The notes under the pieces: model-generated
The model's database searches: none
What the model was told of the DNA's origin: nothing
What the model saw: the letters and a program-made list of their open reading frames with translations, nothing else
Origin: Rhodoligotrophos appendicifer
GTDB lineage: Bacteria; Pseudomonadota; Alphaproteobacteria; Rhizobiales; Im1
Assembly: GCF_007474605.1 (NCBI RefSeq)
Contig: NZ_VHKL01000006.1
Coordinates: 248,001-312,000, forward strand
Direction of reading: 5' to 3'
DNA length: 64,000 bases
Position numbers and translations under genes: made by a program
Shown here: piece after piece, positions 16,113 to 26,002 of the stretch
How positions within the stretch are numbered: the stretch's first letter is position 1
How the letters are laid out: each line of letters begins with the position of its first letter

Positions 16113-19100
16113 ATGGGCTTTTCCAAATTCTTCATCGACCGGCCGATTTTCGCGGGCGTGTTGTCGATCCTGATCTTCCTCGCAGGCTTTCTCGCGCTGC
16201 AGGTGATGCCGATCTCGGAATATCCGGAGGTCGTCCCCCCCTCGGTTGTGGTGCGCGCCCAATATCCCGGGGCCAATCCCAAGGTCATCGCCGAGACGGT
16301 GTCGACCCCGATCGAGGAATCGATAAACGGCGTGGAGGGCATGCTCTACATGTCCAGCCAGGCGACCACCGACGGCGTCATGACGTTGACGGTGACCTTC
16401 AAGCTCGGCACGGATCCCGACAAGGCGCAGCAGCTCGTTCAGAACCGGGTCTCTCAAGCCGAGCCCAGGCTTCCGGAAGAGGTCCGCCGCCTTGGGATCA
16501 CCACCATAAAGAGCTCTCCTGATCTGATGATGGTCGTGCACCTGCGCTCGCCCGGCGGACGCTACGACATGACCTATCTGCGCAACTACGCGGTCATCAA
16601 CGTCAAGGACCGTCTGGCGCGCATCGACGGCGTCGGCCAAGTCCAGCTGTTCGGCTCCGGCGACTATTCCATGCGCGTCTGGCTCGATCCGCAAAAGGTC
16701 GCCGCGCGCGGCCTCGCCGCCTCCGACGTCGTCGACGCCATCCGCGCCCAGAACGTACAGGCTGCGGCGGGTGTGGTCGGTGCCTCACCGGCCGTGGATG
16801 GCATCGACATGCAGCTGTCGGTCAACGCCCAGGGGCGGTTGGAAAACGAGGAGCAGTTCGGCGACATCATCGTCAAGACGGGCTCGGACGGCCAGATCAC
16901 GCGCCTGCGCGACGTCGCTCGCATCGAGCTCGGCGCGGCGGATTACGCCCTGCGATCGCTTTTGGACAACGACTACGCCGTCGCGGTTCCCGTCTTCCAG
17001 TCGCCAGGATCCAATGCCCTGCAGATCTCCGACGAGGTCCGCCGGGTCATGGACGAAATCAAGGAGAACATGCCCGACGGGATCGACTACGAGATCGTCT
17101 ACGACACGACCCAGTTCGTCCGGGCATCCATCGACGCCGTCATTCATACCTTGCTGGAAGCCATTGTCCTTGTGGTTCTGGTGGTCATCCTGTTTCTGCA
17201 GACCTGGCGCGCCTCGATCATCCCCCTGCTGGCGGTCCCGGTTTCGATCGTCGGCACCTTTGCCGTCATGCATGTCTTCGGCTTCTCGATCAATGCCCTC
17301 ACCCTGTTCGGCTTGGTGCTCGCCATTGGTATCGTCGTGGATGACGCGATCGTCGTGGTGGAGAATGTGGAGCGCAGCATCGAGGATGGCCTGGAGCCCC
17401 GGGCTGCTGCCTATAAAGCCATGGCGGAAGTGTCGGGGCCCATTATCGCCATTGCCCTCGTGCTCGTGGCGGTCTTCGTTCCCCTCGCCTTCATCTCCGG
17501 CTTGACCGGACAGTTCTACCGGCAGTTTGCTCTGACGATTGCCATATCCACGGTGATCTCGGCGATCAACTCCCTCACCCTGTCGCCCGCCTTGGCCGCC
17601 CTTCTGTTGAAGGGTCACAACGCGCCCAAGGACCGCCTCACCCGGGTCATGGACTGGAGCCTGGGCTGGCTCTTCCGCGGCTTCAACACGGTCTTTCGCC
17701 GTGGCTCCGACGCCTATGCTCGGGGCGTCGGCGGCGTGATTGCGCGGAAGGCGCTGACGATGGGTCTCTATCTCGTCCTCGTCGCCATGACGGTCGTGAT
17801 GTTCCGCACCGTCCCCGGCGGCTTCGTGCCTGGGCAGGACAAGCAATATCTCGTCGGTTTCGCCCAATTGCCCGATGCCGCCACCCTGGATCGCAGCGAG
17901 GAAGTAATCCGCCGCATGAGCGAGATCGCCCTCGCCCAGCCCGGCGTGCAGAGCGCTGTGGCCTTTCCGGGCCTCTCGATCAACGGTTTCACCAATTCCT
18001 CCAATGCCGGCATTGTCTTTGTGACCTTGACGGACTTTGAGGAGCGCAAGTCACCCGACCTGAGCGGCATGGCCATCGCCGGGGCTCTCAACGCCAAGTT
18101 TGCCGGCATCAAAGAGGCCTTCATCGCGATCTTCCCTCCCCCACCGGTGCAGGGTCTGGGCACGATCGGCGGCTTCAAGCTACAGATCGAGGATCGGGCG
18201 GGCCTGGGCTACAGCGCACTGGATGAGGCGGTGAAAGCCTTCATGGCCGAAACGGCCAAAGCTCCTGAACTGGCTGGCTTGTTCTCCAGCTACCAGGTCA
18301 ACGTCCCCCAGCTCTACGCCGACATCGACCGCACCAAGGCTCGGCAGCTCAACGTACCGGTGACTGCCGTGTTCGACACGATGCAGACCTATCTCGGCTC
18401 CGTCTATGTGAATGACTTCAACAAGTTCGGCCGCACCTATTCGGTCCGGGTTCAGGCGGATGCACAATATCGGGCTCGGGAGGACGACATCGGACAGCTG
18501 AAGGTGCGCTCCGATTCTGGGGAGATGATCCCGCTCGCCGCGCTCTTGAACGTGCGCTCCGCTGCGGGTCCCGAGCGGGCCATGCGCTATAACGGCTTTC
18601 TCTCCGCCGACATCAATGGGGGTGCCGCCCCCGGTTATTCGTCCGGCCAGGCGCAGGCCGCTGTCGAGCGCATCGCCAAGGAGACCCTGCCCAAAGGATT
18701 TTCCTTTGAATGGACGGAGCTCACCTATCAGGAGATCCTGGCCGGCGATTCAGGCCTGTGGGTGTTCCCGATTGCTGTGTTGCTCGTCTTCCTGGTCCTG
18801 GCCGCCCAGTATGAAAGCCTGACGCTGCCGTTGTCGATCATCATGATCATTCCCATGGGCCTGCTCGCTGCCATGTTCGGCGTCTGGCTCACCGGAGGTG
18901 ATAACAATGTCTTCACGCAGATCGGTCTCGTGGTCCTGGTCGGCCTGTCAGCGAAGAATGCCATTCTGATCGTCGAATTCGCCCGCGAGCTGGAACTGTC
19001 CGGGAGTACGCCCGTCGCGGCCGCCATCGAGGCGAGCCGCCTGCGCCTGCGCCCCATCCTCATGACCTCATTCGCCTTCATCATGGGCGTGGTGCCCCTG

Positions 19101-19310
19101 GTGATGTCGACCGGCGCGGGCGCCGAGATGCGCCACGCCATGGGCGTAGCGGTGTTCGCCGGAATGCTGGGCGTAACGCTGTTCGGGATCTTCCTGACGC
19201 CGCTCTTCTACGTCCTTCTGCGCAAGCTCACCGGCAACCGTCCCCTGGTCCAGCATGGAGCCCCTCTCCGGCCGGCCGAGCCCATGCTGGACAGCGGCGT
19301 GAAGCCATAG
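16113..19310 (+). CDS. RND multidrug efflux pump, HAE1 (AcrB-like) family
   Basis: 1065-aa inner-membrane proton/drug antiporter. The N-terminus FFIDRPIFAGVLSILI is typical. The proton-relay Asp pair in TM4 is present (GIVVDDAIVVVEN, about residues 409-410), as is the TM10 Lys (GLSAKNAILIVEFA, about 947). Length and the two-fold repeat of TM plus porter domains match AcrB. It is the last gene of the esterase-adaptor-pump set and converges with modE. Confidence 0.95.
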   Translation: MGFSKFFIDRPIFAGVLSILIFLAGFLALQVMPISEYPEVVPPSVVVRAQYPGANPKVIAETVSTPIEESINGVEGMLYMSSQATTDGVMTLTVTFKLGTDPDKAQQLVQNRVSQAEPRLPEEVRRLGITTIKSSPDLMMVVHLRSPGGRYDMTYLRNYAVINVKDRLARIDGVGQVQLFGSGDYSMRVWLDPQKVAARGLAASDVVDAIRAQNVQAAAGVVGASPAVDGIDMQLSVNAQGRLENEEQFGDIIVKTGSDGQITRLRDVARIELGAADYALRSLLDNDYAVAVPVFQSPGSNALQISDEVRRVMDEIKENMPDGIDYEIVYDTTQFVRASIDAVIHTLLEAIVLVVLVVILFLQTWRASIIPLLAVPVSIVGTFAVMHVFGFSINALTLFGLVLAIGIVVDDAIVVVENVERSIEDGLEPRAAAYKAMAEVSGPIIAIALVLVAVFVPLAFISGLTGQFYRQFALTIAISTVISAINSLTLSPALAALLLKGHNAPKDRLTRVMDWSLGWLFRGFNTVFRRGSDAYARGVGGVIARKALTMGLYLVLVAMTVVMFRTVPGGFVPGQDKQYLVGFAQLPDAATLDRSEEVIRRMSEIALAQPGVQSAVAFPGLSINGFTNSSNAGIVFVTLTDFEERKSPDLSGMAIAGALNAKFAGIKEAFIAIFPPPPVQGLGTIGGFKLQIEDRAGLGYSALDEAVKAFMAETAKAPELAGLFSSYQVNVPQLYADIDRTKARQLNVPVTAVFDTMQTYLGSVYVNDFNKFGRTYSVRVQADAQYRAREDDIGQLKVRSDSGEMIPLAALLNVRSAAGPERAMRYNGFLSADINGGAAPGYSSGQAQAAVERIAKETLPKGFSFEWTELTYQEILAGDSGLWVFPIAVLLVFLVLAAQYESLTLPLSIIMIIPMGLLAAMFGVWLTGGDNNVFTQIGLVVLVGLSAKNAILIVEFARELELSGSTPVAAAIEASRLRLRPILMTSFAFIMGVVPLVMSTGAGAEMRHAMGVAVFAGMLGVTLFGIFLTPLFYVLLRKLTGNRPLVQHGAPLRPAEPMLDSGVKP

Positions 19311-19328
19311 CGCACCAGGGTTTGGGCT

Positions 19329-19670
19329 TTACGCGATCGCGATCTCCTTCTGCAGGGCCACGATATGCTGCTCGGCGGCCGCGGTCGCGGCCCGCTCGAT
19401 GGCGCGGAACCGGCTGACCACGGCGAGGCCTACCGGCGTCAGCTGGGCCCCTCCTCCGCGCTTGCCGCCGGTCTGGGCCGCAACCACCGGCTTGCCGAAG
19501 AGCCGGTTCATCTCCTCCACGAGGTCCCAGGCATGCTTGTAGGACATCTTCATGATGCGCGCTCCGGCCGAGATGGAACCGAAGGCCGCGATATGCTCCA
19601 GGAGCTCGATCTTCCCGGGTCCGATCTTTCCGTCCGGATCGAGATTGATCCTGAGGCTGAGAGACGCCAT
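19329..19670 (-). CDS. modE: ModE-type winged-helix regulator without molbindin domains
   Basis: 113 aa containing only the LysR-like DNA-binding domain of ModE: KIELLEHIAAFGSISAGAR, then MSYKHAWDLVEEMN and GGKRGGGAQLT. The C-terminal Mop/molbindin domains that bind molybdate in E. coli ModE are missing, so molybdate sensing by this protein is not evident. The ATG at 19670 has AAGGAG at good spacing; the frame extends to 19691. It lies downstream of modABC on the same strand with a Mo-box-like site in the gap, which suggests separate or autoregulated expression. Confidence 0.88.
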   Translation of the reverse strand: MASLSLRINLDPDGKIGPGKIELLEHIAAFGSISAGARIMKMSYKHAWDLVEEMNRLFGKPVVAAQTGGKRGGGAQLTPVGLAVVSRFRAIERAATAAAEQHIVALQKEIAIA

Positions 19671-19739
19671 GGCGATGCTCCTTGCTTCCACGTCATCTGA
19701 GTGTGCCTTGCCTGAGGGAACTGTGACAAGTCCTCGATG

Positions 19740-19765
19740 TCGCTATTCCGCAGCGAATATATCGA
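19740..19765. promoter_or_regulatory. Mo-box-like site before modE
   Basis: TCGCTATT-N8-AATATATCGA resembles the ModE dyad (CGNTATATA ... TATATANCG) with mismatches. It lies in the 101-base gap between modC and modE. Confidence 0.4.
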
Positions 19766-19771
19766 TGGAAT

Positions 19772-20887
19772 TCAGGCGGGACCACTCCTCAGGGGCGCGG
19801 CAGGAGCTGCGGTCCCGCGATCGAGCGTCACCGCCTTCACCACGGCGAAGACGGCCTTTCCCGGCAGAAGCTCGAGGGCATGGACGGAGCGCCGCGTCAC
19901 GCGCGCCAGCAGCTGGTCGGTGCCGCTCGCGAGGGTGAGCAGTGCATCCGGCCCTTCGCCAGGCGTCACGGAGACGATCTTCGCGTGGAGAATATTCAAG
20001 GCGCTTATGCCGACCGGCCCTTGGGTCATGATCATGACGTCGCGGGCGCGGATTCGGGCGCGGACCTTCGTGCCGATAGGCTGGTCGATGCGCGAGAATC
20101 GCCATTCGCCGGCCGACGATCGAAGAACCGTCAGCCCATAATCTTCGTCCTGAGAGGCAATTTCCAGCTCCACAAGCGCTCCGGCCTCGTCGCGCTGACT
20201 AGGCGGCAGGGCATCGGGCCGAGACAGGACCTCAGCTGCGGGGCCAGACGCCAGGATCTGTCCGCCCGACAGGATGACGGCGTCGGTCGCCAGCCGCGAG
20301 ACCTCAGCGATGGAGTGGCTGACATAGACGACGGGGATCTTTGTCTCGTCGCGAAGCCGCTCGATATAAGGGAGGATTTCGGCCTTGCGCGCATCATCGA
20401 GGGAGGCAAGCGGCTCATCCATGAGAATGAGCTTCGGGCTCGCGATCAAGGCCCGGCCGATGGCGACACGCTGTTTCTCGCCGCCTGAGAGACGCCCGGG
20501 ACGACGGTCCAGAAGCGTGCCGATCCCCAGCAGATCGATGACGGCCTCCAGATCGGCATAGCGCTGGCTTGGCGGTGTGAAGAAGCGGCCGTAGCGCAGG
20601 TTCTGACTGACTGTCAGGTGCGGAAACAGCCGCGCATCTTGAAAGACGTAGCCGATGCGGCGGCGATGGGCAGGGACGAAGATGCCTGCTTTCGTGTCGA
20701 CGAGCACCCGTCCATCGATGGCGATCCGCCCCACCTGGGGCCGGATGAGCCCGCCGATCATGTTGACCAGCGTCGTCTTTCCAGACCCCGAGGCGCCAAA
20801 CAACGCCGTCAGCCGACCGCTGCTCTCGAAAGCCATGTCGAGCGCGAAATCGCCCTGCCTGTGATGGACATCGACCGACAGCGTCAT
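19772..20887 (-). CDS. modC: Molybdate ABC transporter, ATP-binding subunit
   Basis: 371 aa. Walker A GASGSGKTTL near residue 30, signature LSGGEKQRVAIGRAL near 130 and Walker B LILMDEPLASLD. The C-terminal third (from about 290) contains a Mop/TOBE domain (SALNILHAKIVSVTPGEGPDALLTL) that may bind oxyanion. The start overlaps the modB stop by 4 bases (ATGA). Third gene of modABC. Confidence 0.95.
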   Translation of the reverse strand: MTLSVDVHHRQGDFALDMAFESSGRLTALFGASGSGKTTLVNMIGGLIRPQVGRIAIDGRVLVDTKAGIFVPAHRRRIGYVFQDARLFPHLTVSQNLRYGRFFTPPSQRYADLEAVIDLLGIGTLLDRRPGRLSGGEKQRVAIGRALIASPKLILMDEPLASLDDARKAEILPYIERLRDETKIPVVYVSHSIAEVSRLATDAVILSGGQILASGPAAEVLSRPDALPPSQRDEAGALVELEIASQDEDYGLTVLRSSAGEWRFSRIDQPIGTKVRARIRARDVMIMTQGPVGISALNILHAKIVSVTPGEGPDALLTLASGTDQLLARVTRRSVHALELLPGKAVFAVVKAVTLDRGTAAPAAPLRSGPA

Positions 20888-21585
20888 TCGATGTCCATGC
20901 GTCGGCTGACGCGGCGCGCCATGACCTCCGACGCCACCAGGGCGACCATGGCGATGGCGATCGACACCAGCGTGAGCTTGAGCGCGCCGACGTCGCCGCC
21001 GGGCACCTGCGTGAAGGTGTAGATGGCCGAAGGCAGTGTCTGTGTCTCACCGGGGATGTTGGAGACAAAGGTGATGGTGGCGCCGAACTCCCCCATGGCT
21101 TTGGCGAAGGCGAGGATCATGCCGGCGATGATGCCGGGCAGGATCAGCGGCAGGGTCACGGTGCCGAACACCCAGGCCGGATTGGCGCCGAGCGTGCCGG
21201 CGGCCGCCTCCAGCTTTCGGTCGACGCTCTCGATCGATAACCGGATGGCGCGCACCATCAGGGGAAATGCCATGACACCGCAGGCCAGCGCCGCCCCCGT
21301 CCAACGGAACGAGAAGACGATGCCGCAGCAGCTGTCCAGAAACGCACCGGCCGGGCCGCGCCGTCCGAAGGTCAGGAGCAGGAGATAGCCGGTGACGACC
21401 GGCGGCAGGATCAACGGCAAATGTACGATGCCGTTCAGGACTGACTTGCCCCAGAACGTCTTGCGCGCCAGCAGCCACGCCACGAGGACGCCCAAGGGGA
21501 GCGAGACGAGCGTGGCCCAGATCGAGACCTTGATGGAGAGGTGGACCGCATTCCACTCGTCAGGACTGAGGTCGAGCCATCCCAT
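20884..21585 (-). CDS. modB: Molybdate ABC transporter, permease subunit
   Basis: 233-aa inner-membrane permease with about five to six helices. The EAA loop region is visible near EAAAGTLGANPAWVFGTVTLPLI, followed by the GEFGATITFVSNIPGETQT block typical of ModB. It overlaps modC at an ATGA junction and follows modA after 17 bases. Confidence 0.95.
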   Translation of the reverse strand: MGWLDLSPDEWNAVHLSIKVSIWATLVSLPLGVLVAWLLARKTFWGKSVLNGIVHLPLILPPVVTGYLLLLTFGRRGPAGAFLDSCCGIVFSFRWTGAALACGVMAFPLMVRAIRLSIESVDRKLEAAAGTLGANPAWVFGTVTLPLILPGIIAGMILAFAKAMGEFGATITFVSNIPGETQTLPSAIYTFTQVPGGDVGALKLTLVSIAIAMVALVASEVMARRVSRRMDIE

Positions 21586-21602
21586 CTCTCAGGCGATCCG
21601 GA

Positions 21603-22406
21603 TCAATTGGTAGCGACCGGCGTCAGAACCGTAAATCCCTGCTTCTCGAACAGATCCCTGGCCTTCGATGACTGCAGGCACCTGAGGAAATCAGCCGTGT
21701 CATCATCCTTCGAGCGCGCGGTCTGCGCAACCGGATAGATGATGGGCGGATGTGTATCCTCCGGGAAGGTCGCCAGGATCCTCACCTTCGGCTCGGCGGC
21801 CGCATCCGTTTGGTAGACGATGCCCAGCGGTGCCTCGCCCGTCGCGACCAGGGCCAAGGCGGCACGAACATTATCGGCCTGCGCCACATCGCCTTCGACC
21901 GATGTCCAGACCCCCAGCTTCCCCAGCGCCGCCTTGCCGTATTTTCCGGCGGGAACCGACGCGACATTCGCCATGGCCAGCTTGCCGTCGCCGAGCAGAC
22001 CGGCGAGGTCGAAGTTCGGCGCGATGTCGATGGCGGCTCCGGAGTCCGCCGGCGCGATGAGCACGATGCGATTGCCGAGAAGTCTGACCTCGGTGTCCTT
22101 CTTGGTCAGGTTCTTGTCCGAGAGATAATCCATCCAGGCGAGGTCCGCCGAGATGAACACATCCGCCGGCGCGCCCTCCTCGATCTGTTTGGCGAGCGCG
22201 GAACTGGCGGCGTAGGAAATCGTCGCCCTCTCGCCCACCTCCGCTTCGCAGGCGGCGTTCACCGCATCCAGCGCGGTCTTCAGGCTCGCGGCGGCAAACA
22301 CCGTGACCCTCTCCTGCGCCAGACCAGCCACGGGCCCCGACGCCAGTGCGATCGTGACAGCCAGCGCCAAAGTGATCGCACGTCCCATCTGTCTCACTGT
22401 CGTCAT
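21603..22406 (-). CDS. modA: Molybdate ABC transporter, periplasmic binding protein
   Basis: 267 aa. A signal peptide ends near LAQE (about residue 31). ModA motifs: VFAAASLKTALDAV, YAASSALAKQIEEGAPADVFISAD and EAPLGIVYQTDA. First gene of modABC. A possible Mo-box sits about 55-80 bases upstream. Confidence 0.95.
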   Translation of the reverse strand: MTTVRQMGRAITLALAVTIALASGPVAGLAQERVTVFAAASLKTALDAVNAACEAEVGERATISYAASSALAKQIEEGAPADVFISADLAWMDYLSDKNLTKKDTEVRLLGNRIVLIAPADSGAAIDIAPNFDLAGLLGDGKLAMANVASVPAGKYGKAALGKLGVWTSVEGDVAQADNVRAALALVATGEAPLGIVYQTDAAAEPKVRILATFPEDTHPPIIYPVAQTARSKDDDTADFLRCLQSSKARDLFEKQGFTVLTPVATN

Positions 22407-22460
22407 TGCGCGTACCCCTCCTCCGGAATAGCGAGCTCGCAGAAACTGTGCCGAGTGCTC

Positions 22461-22486
22461 AGCGTAGATAGCCTACCGATATATCC
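22461..22486. promoter_or_regulatory. Possible Mo-box upstream of modA
   Basis: On the minus strand GGATATAT is followed by 8 bases and then TATCTACG. It shares GATATAT and the 8-base spacer with the site before modE. The match to the ModE consensus is partial. Confidence 0.3.
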
Positions 22487-22622
22487 AATCAAACATAACA
22501 AGAGCCGCGAGTCTATTGGGTTCGAGCAGGATTTTCCCGGATCGCAGCCGCAACCGCCAGGGAAGAGTCGGTCTGGAAATCTCCCGCACCGAAGGGGCAC
22601 GCTCGCGATGAACGAGGCGACG

Positions 22623-24437
22623 TCAGGTGTCTGACGTTTTGCGCCTCATCCAGGCGCGAACTGTCGCTTTGATCTCCTGAAAGTTTTGGAAGACGGGCAG
22701 CCTGGGTGCGTTAGATTGTGCAGGCTCCAGACCAAGCCCGATGGACAGGAGACCCGTGTCGGCATCCACGTCGCGAACAATGAGTTCGACCTGACCCAAG
22801 GCCACCCGCTCTCCGCGCCCCAGGAACCCATGCAGTCGCGACTTCATGAAGTCTCCCACCAGGACCTTGCCCTGCTCAGCGGAAATCTCGAAACCATAAG
22901 CATCGGCAAGGGCTTGCAGCGGAGTTTCCGGGTTGATGGTGAACTCGCCGAAATACTCCTGATCCCGATCCGTCAGTCGCACTTGGCTGGCGAAGATCCT
23001 GTCCAGCAGACTGCTCAGGCGGGAGGGCGCGAAGATATAGACGAAATCTCCAGCCCGTGAGCGGCCGGCCTCATGAATGCGCATGGAGCGCCCATCGCGC
23101 ACCACCAGGGACGGGCGCGCCCAGCGGGGGATCCGCTCGCCTCTCGCCACCGGGCTGTCACTCGCGATCCGGTAGACGAGCAGTTCGTGACTGGCATTGC
23201 CGGGCAGTTCCAGCTCCACTTTGTCGATGGCGCCAATGGGTGGCGGAACCACTTGGCTGAGCCATTTGGCCACCGGCCGGATCGTCCAGCCTTGGATGAG
23301 CAGCGAAGTCAGGACGATGATGAAGGCGGCGTTGAAGATGACCTGGCCAGACTCCATTCCGCCGATGATCGGCAGGATCCCAAGCAGGATGGAAACGGCC
23401 CCCCGCAGGCCGACCCAGGCGACAAAAGTGGTCTCATTGCGATGAAAGCCAAAGGGCAGGAGGCAAAGCCAGACGGCAATCGGACGGGCGACGAACATCA
23501 GCAGCAGCCCGACCAGCACCGCCTGCCAGGCGATGGCTGGAAATTGGGATGGTGTGGCAAGCAGCCCGAGCACGAGGAACATGGTGATTTGCGCAAGCCA
23601 GGTGAGACCATCTTGGAAACGCCGAAACCCCAATCCTCCACGCAATTCCATATTGCCCATGACGAGCCCTGCAACATAGACGGCGAGAAAGCCGCTGCCG
23701 CCGAGAAGTGCCGTCACGGAGAAGATGCATAATGCAAGGCCGAGGATCACAATGGGATAGAGACCGGCCTCCAGGCGAAGGCGGTTCAAGCCTGGGACGA
23801 TGAGAAAACCGAAGCCGAGCCCGAACAGCACCCCCAGGCCGAGCTGGCTGAACAATGCGGTGAGAAATTCCCACGACAGATCCTGGAGACCCGTCGCGCC
23901 GGCGGCGATGAGCTCCACCAGGGTCACGGTGAGGAAAATCGCCACTGGATCATTCGAGCCTGACTCGATTTCCAGTGTGGCCCGGATCCGTTCGCGGATC
24001 TGGATTCCGCCCACGCGCAACAAGAAGAAGACCGCTGCGGCATCCGTTGAGCCCACGATGGATCTCAGCAGGATGGAGGCAAGCCAGGGAAACCCGAGAA
24101 GAAAATGGATCGGGACGGAGATCAGCAAGGCCGTCAGGAACACCCCGATGGTGGCGAGGACGATCGCTGGCGTTGCGGCCACACGGAAGGACTGCAGCCG
24201 CGTGGTCATCCCGCTGTCGAACAGGATGACGGCAAGCGCCAGGCTCCCGACGAAATAGGCGGTCTCGACACTCTCGAACTCGATCCCGCCCAGGCCGTCT
24301 TCCCCGGCAACCAGGCCGACACAAAGGAAGACGAGCAGAAGGGGAGCTCCAACCCGGAAAGCGACCAGGCTGGTGAGCACGGAGACAACGACCAAGCCGG
24401 AACCGATAAGGGTGGCGAGTGCGATCGTTTCAGCCAT
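22623..24437 (-). CDS. nhaP2: K+/H+ antiporter, CPA1 family (NhaP2/CvrA-like)
   Basis: 604 aa. A Na_H_exchanger domain with about 12 helices (LLLVFLCVGLVAGEDGLGG, then GSTDAAAVFFLL, ESGSNDPVAIF and WVGLRGAVSILL) matches E. coli CvrA closely in motif order. It is followed by a TrkA_C-like regulatory part (ELPGNASHELLVYRI) and a CorC/HlyC-like C-terminal domain (LQALADAYGFEI). It probably exports K+ at high internal K+ or low osmolarity (family knowledge). It is a stand-alone gene. Confidence 0.92.
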   Translation of the reverse strand: MAETIALATLIGSGLVVVSVLTSLVAFRVGAPLLLVFLCVGLVAGEDGLGGIEFESVETAYFVGSLALAVILFDSGMTTRLQSFRVAATPAIVLATIGVFLTALLISVPIHFLLGFPWLASILLRSIVGSTDAAAVFFLLRVGGIQIRERIRATLEIESGSNDPVAIFLTVTLVELIAAGATGLQDLSWEFLTALFSQLGLGVLFGLGFGFLIVPGLNRLRLEAGLYPIVILGLALCIFSVTALLGGSGFLAVYVAGLVMGNMELRGGLGFRRFQDGLTWLAQITMFLVLGLLATPSQFPAIAWQAVLVGLLLMFVARPIAVWLCLLPFGFHRNETTFVAWVGLRGAVSILLGILPIIGGMESGQVIFNAAFIIVLTSLLIQGWTIRPVAKWLSQVVPPPIGAIDKVELELPGNASHELLVYRIASDSPVARGERIPRWARPSLVVRDGRSMRIHEAGRSRAGDFVYIFAPSRLSSLLDRIFASQVRLTDRDQEYFGEFTINPETPLQALADAYGFEISAEQGKVLVGDFMKSRLHGFLGRGERVALGQVELIVRDVDADTGLLSIGLGLEPAQSNAPRLPVFQNFQEIKATVRAWMRRKTSDT

Positions 24438-24805
24438 CCGAGCCCCTGCGAGACCTGTTAAATGAGAGCATGAGTGTAATCTGTTCCCCGAAGCAATTGC
24501 CGTAACGGTTTGAAAAAGGGTCGGTGCGACGTCTCCAGCGGCGAAGAGACGTCCTTCGAATGAGTCTCATCGCACGACTGATCACGCGAGTAGCTGAAAA
24601 ACGTCCCGCGGGTCAAATCCGGTCGAAGCGACTTTGATCACGCCAAGGAAGACACGGCACAACGAATTTGACCAGAGGATATGGGCAAAACCTCGCCGGC
24701 TCTCGAAGAGCCGCCGCAAGCAAATGCCCACTTCCTCTGGACGTTAAGCCAGCCGCGTCCGTCACGATATCGTCAGACAAAGCCTTGGTACCGCTGATGG
24801 CCCGA
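24438..24805. other. 368-base gap with only a small hairpin
   Basis: No supported gene. CGGCTCT-CGA-AGAGCCG (24697-24713) is a perfect 7-bp stem downstream of the minus-strand methyltransferase and may help end its transcript. Short frames here are GC-driven. Confidence 0.4.
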
Positions 24806-25867
24806 TTACGTGGCTTCGAGCACCATGTTGAGCGGGGTCGAGGCCGCACGCCGCACCTTCGTAAATCCGCCCGAGCGGATCACTTCCGCCAGCCGCGCTG
24901 GGCCAGCCTGGGCGCCGAGGGCGAGCCCGGTTTCTTGAGCCAGCGATGTGGGGACGCAAATCATGGTCGAGGCCGCATAATAGAGTCGCCCGACCGGATT
25001 GATGTTCTCCTCCAGACTATCCCCGGCCATCGGCTCCACCACCATCCATGTGCCGCCATCGGCCAAGGCCCGACGGATATGGGCCGCGGCAGTCTCCGGA
25101 TCCCCCATGTCGTGCAGGCAATCGAAACAGGTGATGAGATCAAAGCCGCGCTCTTGGAAATCTTGCGCCCGGCCAACCTTGAACTCGAGATTGGACACGC
25201 CCTGCGCCAGCGCATGCGCCGTTGCCGCTGCAATGGAAGGCGCATGGAAGTCGTAGCCGGTGAAGCGGGATTGGGGAAAGGCCTGCGCCATGAGCAGCGT
25301 CGACAATCCATGCCCGCAGCCGATATCGGCGACCCTCGCCCCGGCCTTCAACTTCTCGACCACGCCGTCCAGCGCCGGCAGCCACTCCTGGACAAGCGCG
25401 TTGACATAGCCTGGCCGGAACAGCCTGGCCACGGCGCAGAACATGCAGCCGGCCTGCTCGCCCCAGGCGACGCCTCTGCCTGTCTTGAACGCGGCTTGAA
25501 CCTTGTCCTGGTTCTCGACCATGGCTGCCGCCGTATCGAACGCGCCGATCAGATGCACGGGACTGTCCGGCTCGGCGAAGACATACGCCTGCTCGGGTGT
25601 CAGAAAGAAACGTCCACCCTGGTGGCTCACATAGCCGGATGCGGCCTGCGCTGCGAGCCATTCGCGAATGTAACGCGGGGCTGAGCCAGCCGCCTTGGCC
25701 AGCTCGTCGGCGGTCGCGGGGCCGATCGTCTTGAGGATTGCATAGAGGCCGAGCGCGTCGCCAATTCGCACCAGCGGTATGCTGACCGCTCCGCCGAGAT
25801 CTCCGAGCACGCGACCCACAAGGTCGTTGAGTTTGCCGTCATCCAATGTCTGCTTCATTGCACTCAT
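24806..25867 (-). CDS. SAM-dependent methyltransferase with N-terminal winged-helix domain
   Basis: 353 aa. The N-terminal winged helix resembles the Rv2258c/dimerisation type (IGPATADELAKAAGSAPRYIREWLAAQAASGYV). The Rossmann methyltransferase part follows, with motif I GARVADIGCGHGLSTL and the ITCFDCLHDMGDP block. Start uncertain: ATG 25867 or 25858, or 25936 if the weakly conserved N-terminal extension is real. A GAGGCGG-TTGTC-CCGCCTC hairpin (25937-25955) lies just before the longest start. It is downstream of the hydrolase-LuxR fusion gene on the same strand. Substrate unknown. Confidence 0.85.
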   Translation of the reverse strand: MSAMKQTLDDGKLNDLVGRVLGDLGGAVSIPLVRIGDALGLYAILKTIGPATADELAKAAGSAPRYIREWLAAQAASGYVSHQGGRFFLTPEQAYVFAEPDSPVHLIGAFDTAAAMVENQDKVQAAFKTGRGVAWGEQAGCMFCAVARLFRPGYVNALVQEWLPALDGVVEKLKAGARVADIGCGHGLSTLLMAQAFPQSRFTGYDFHAPSIAAATAHALAQGVSNLEFKVGRAQDFQERGFDLITCFDCLHDMGDPETAAAHIRRALADGGTWMVVEPMAGDSLEENINPVGRLYYAASTMICVPTSLAQETGLALGAQAGPARLAEVIRSGGFTKVRRAASTPLNMVLEAT

Positions 25868-26002
25868 CCATAGTTGCGCCCGACCGAATGTCGGGTCATC
25901 GCGGGTGAGCATGCGATCGACGCCGTCCAACAGCATGAGGCGGTTGTCCCGCCTCGGATAAAATAAGTTGAAAAGACAGGGGCATCTGTCCCGCGACGGC
26001 GC

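Noticed and set aside
25937-25955. GAGGCGG/CCGCCTC hairpin as a terminator of the hydrolase-LuxR gene
   Set aside because: It has no T tract and lies just before a possible methyltransferase start, so its role is unclear; kept only as a note in that gene.
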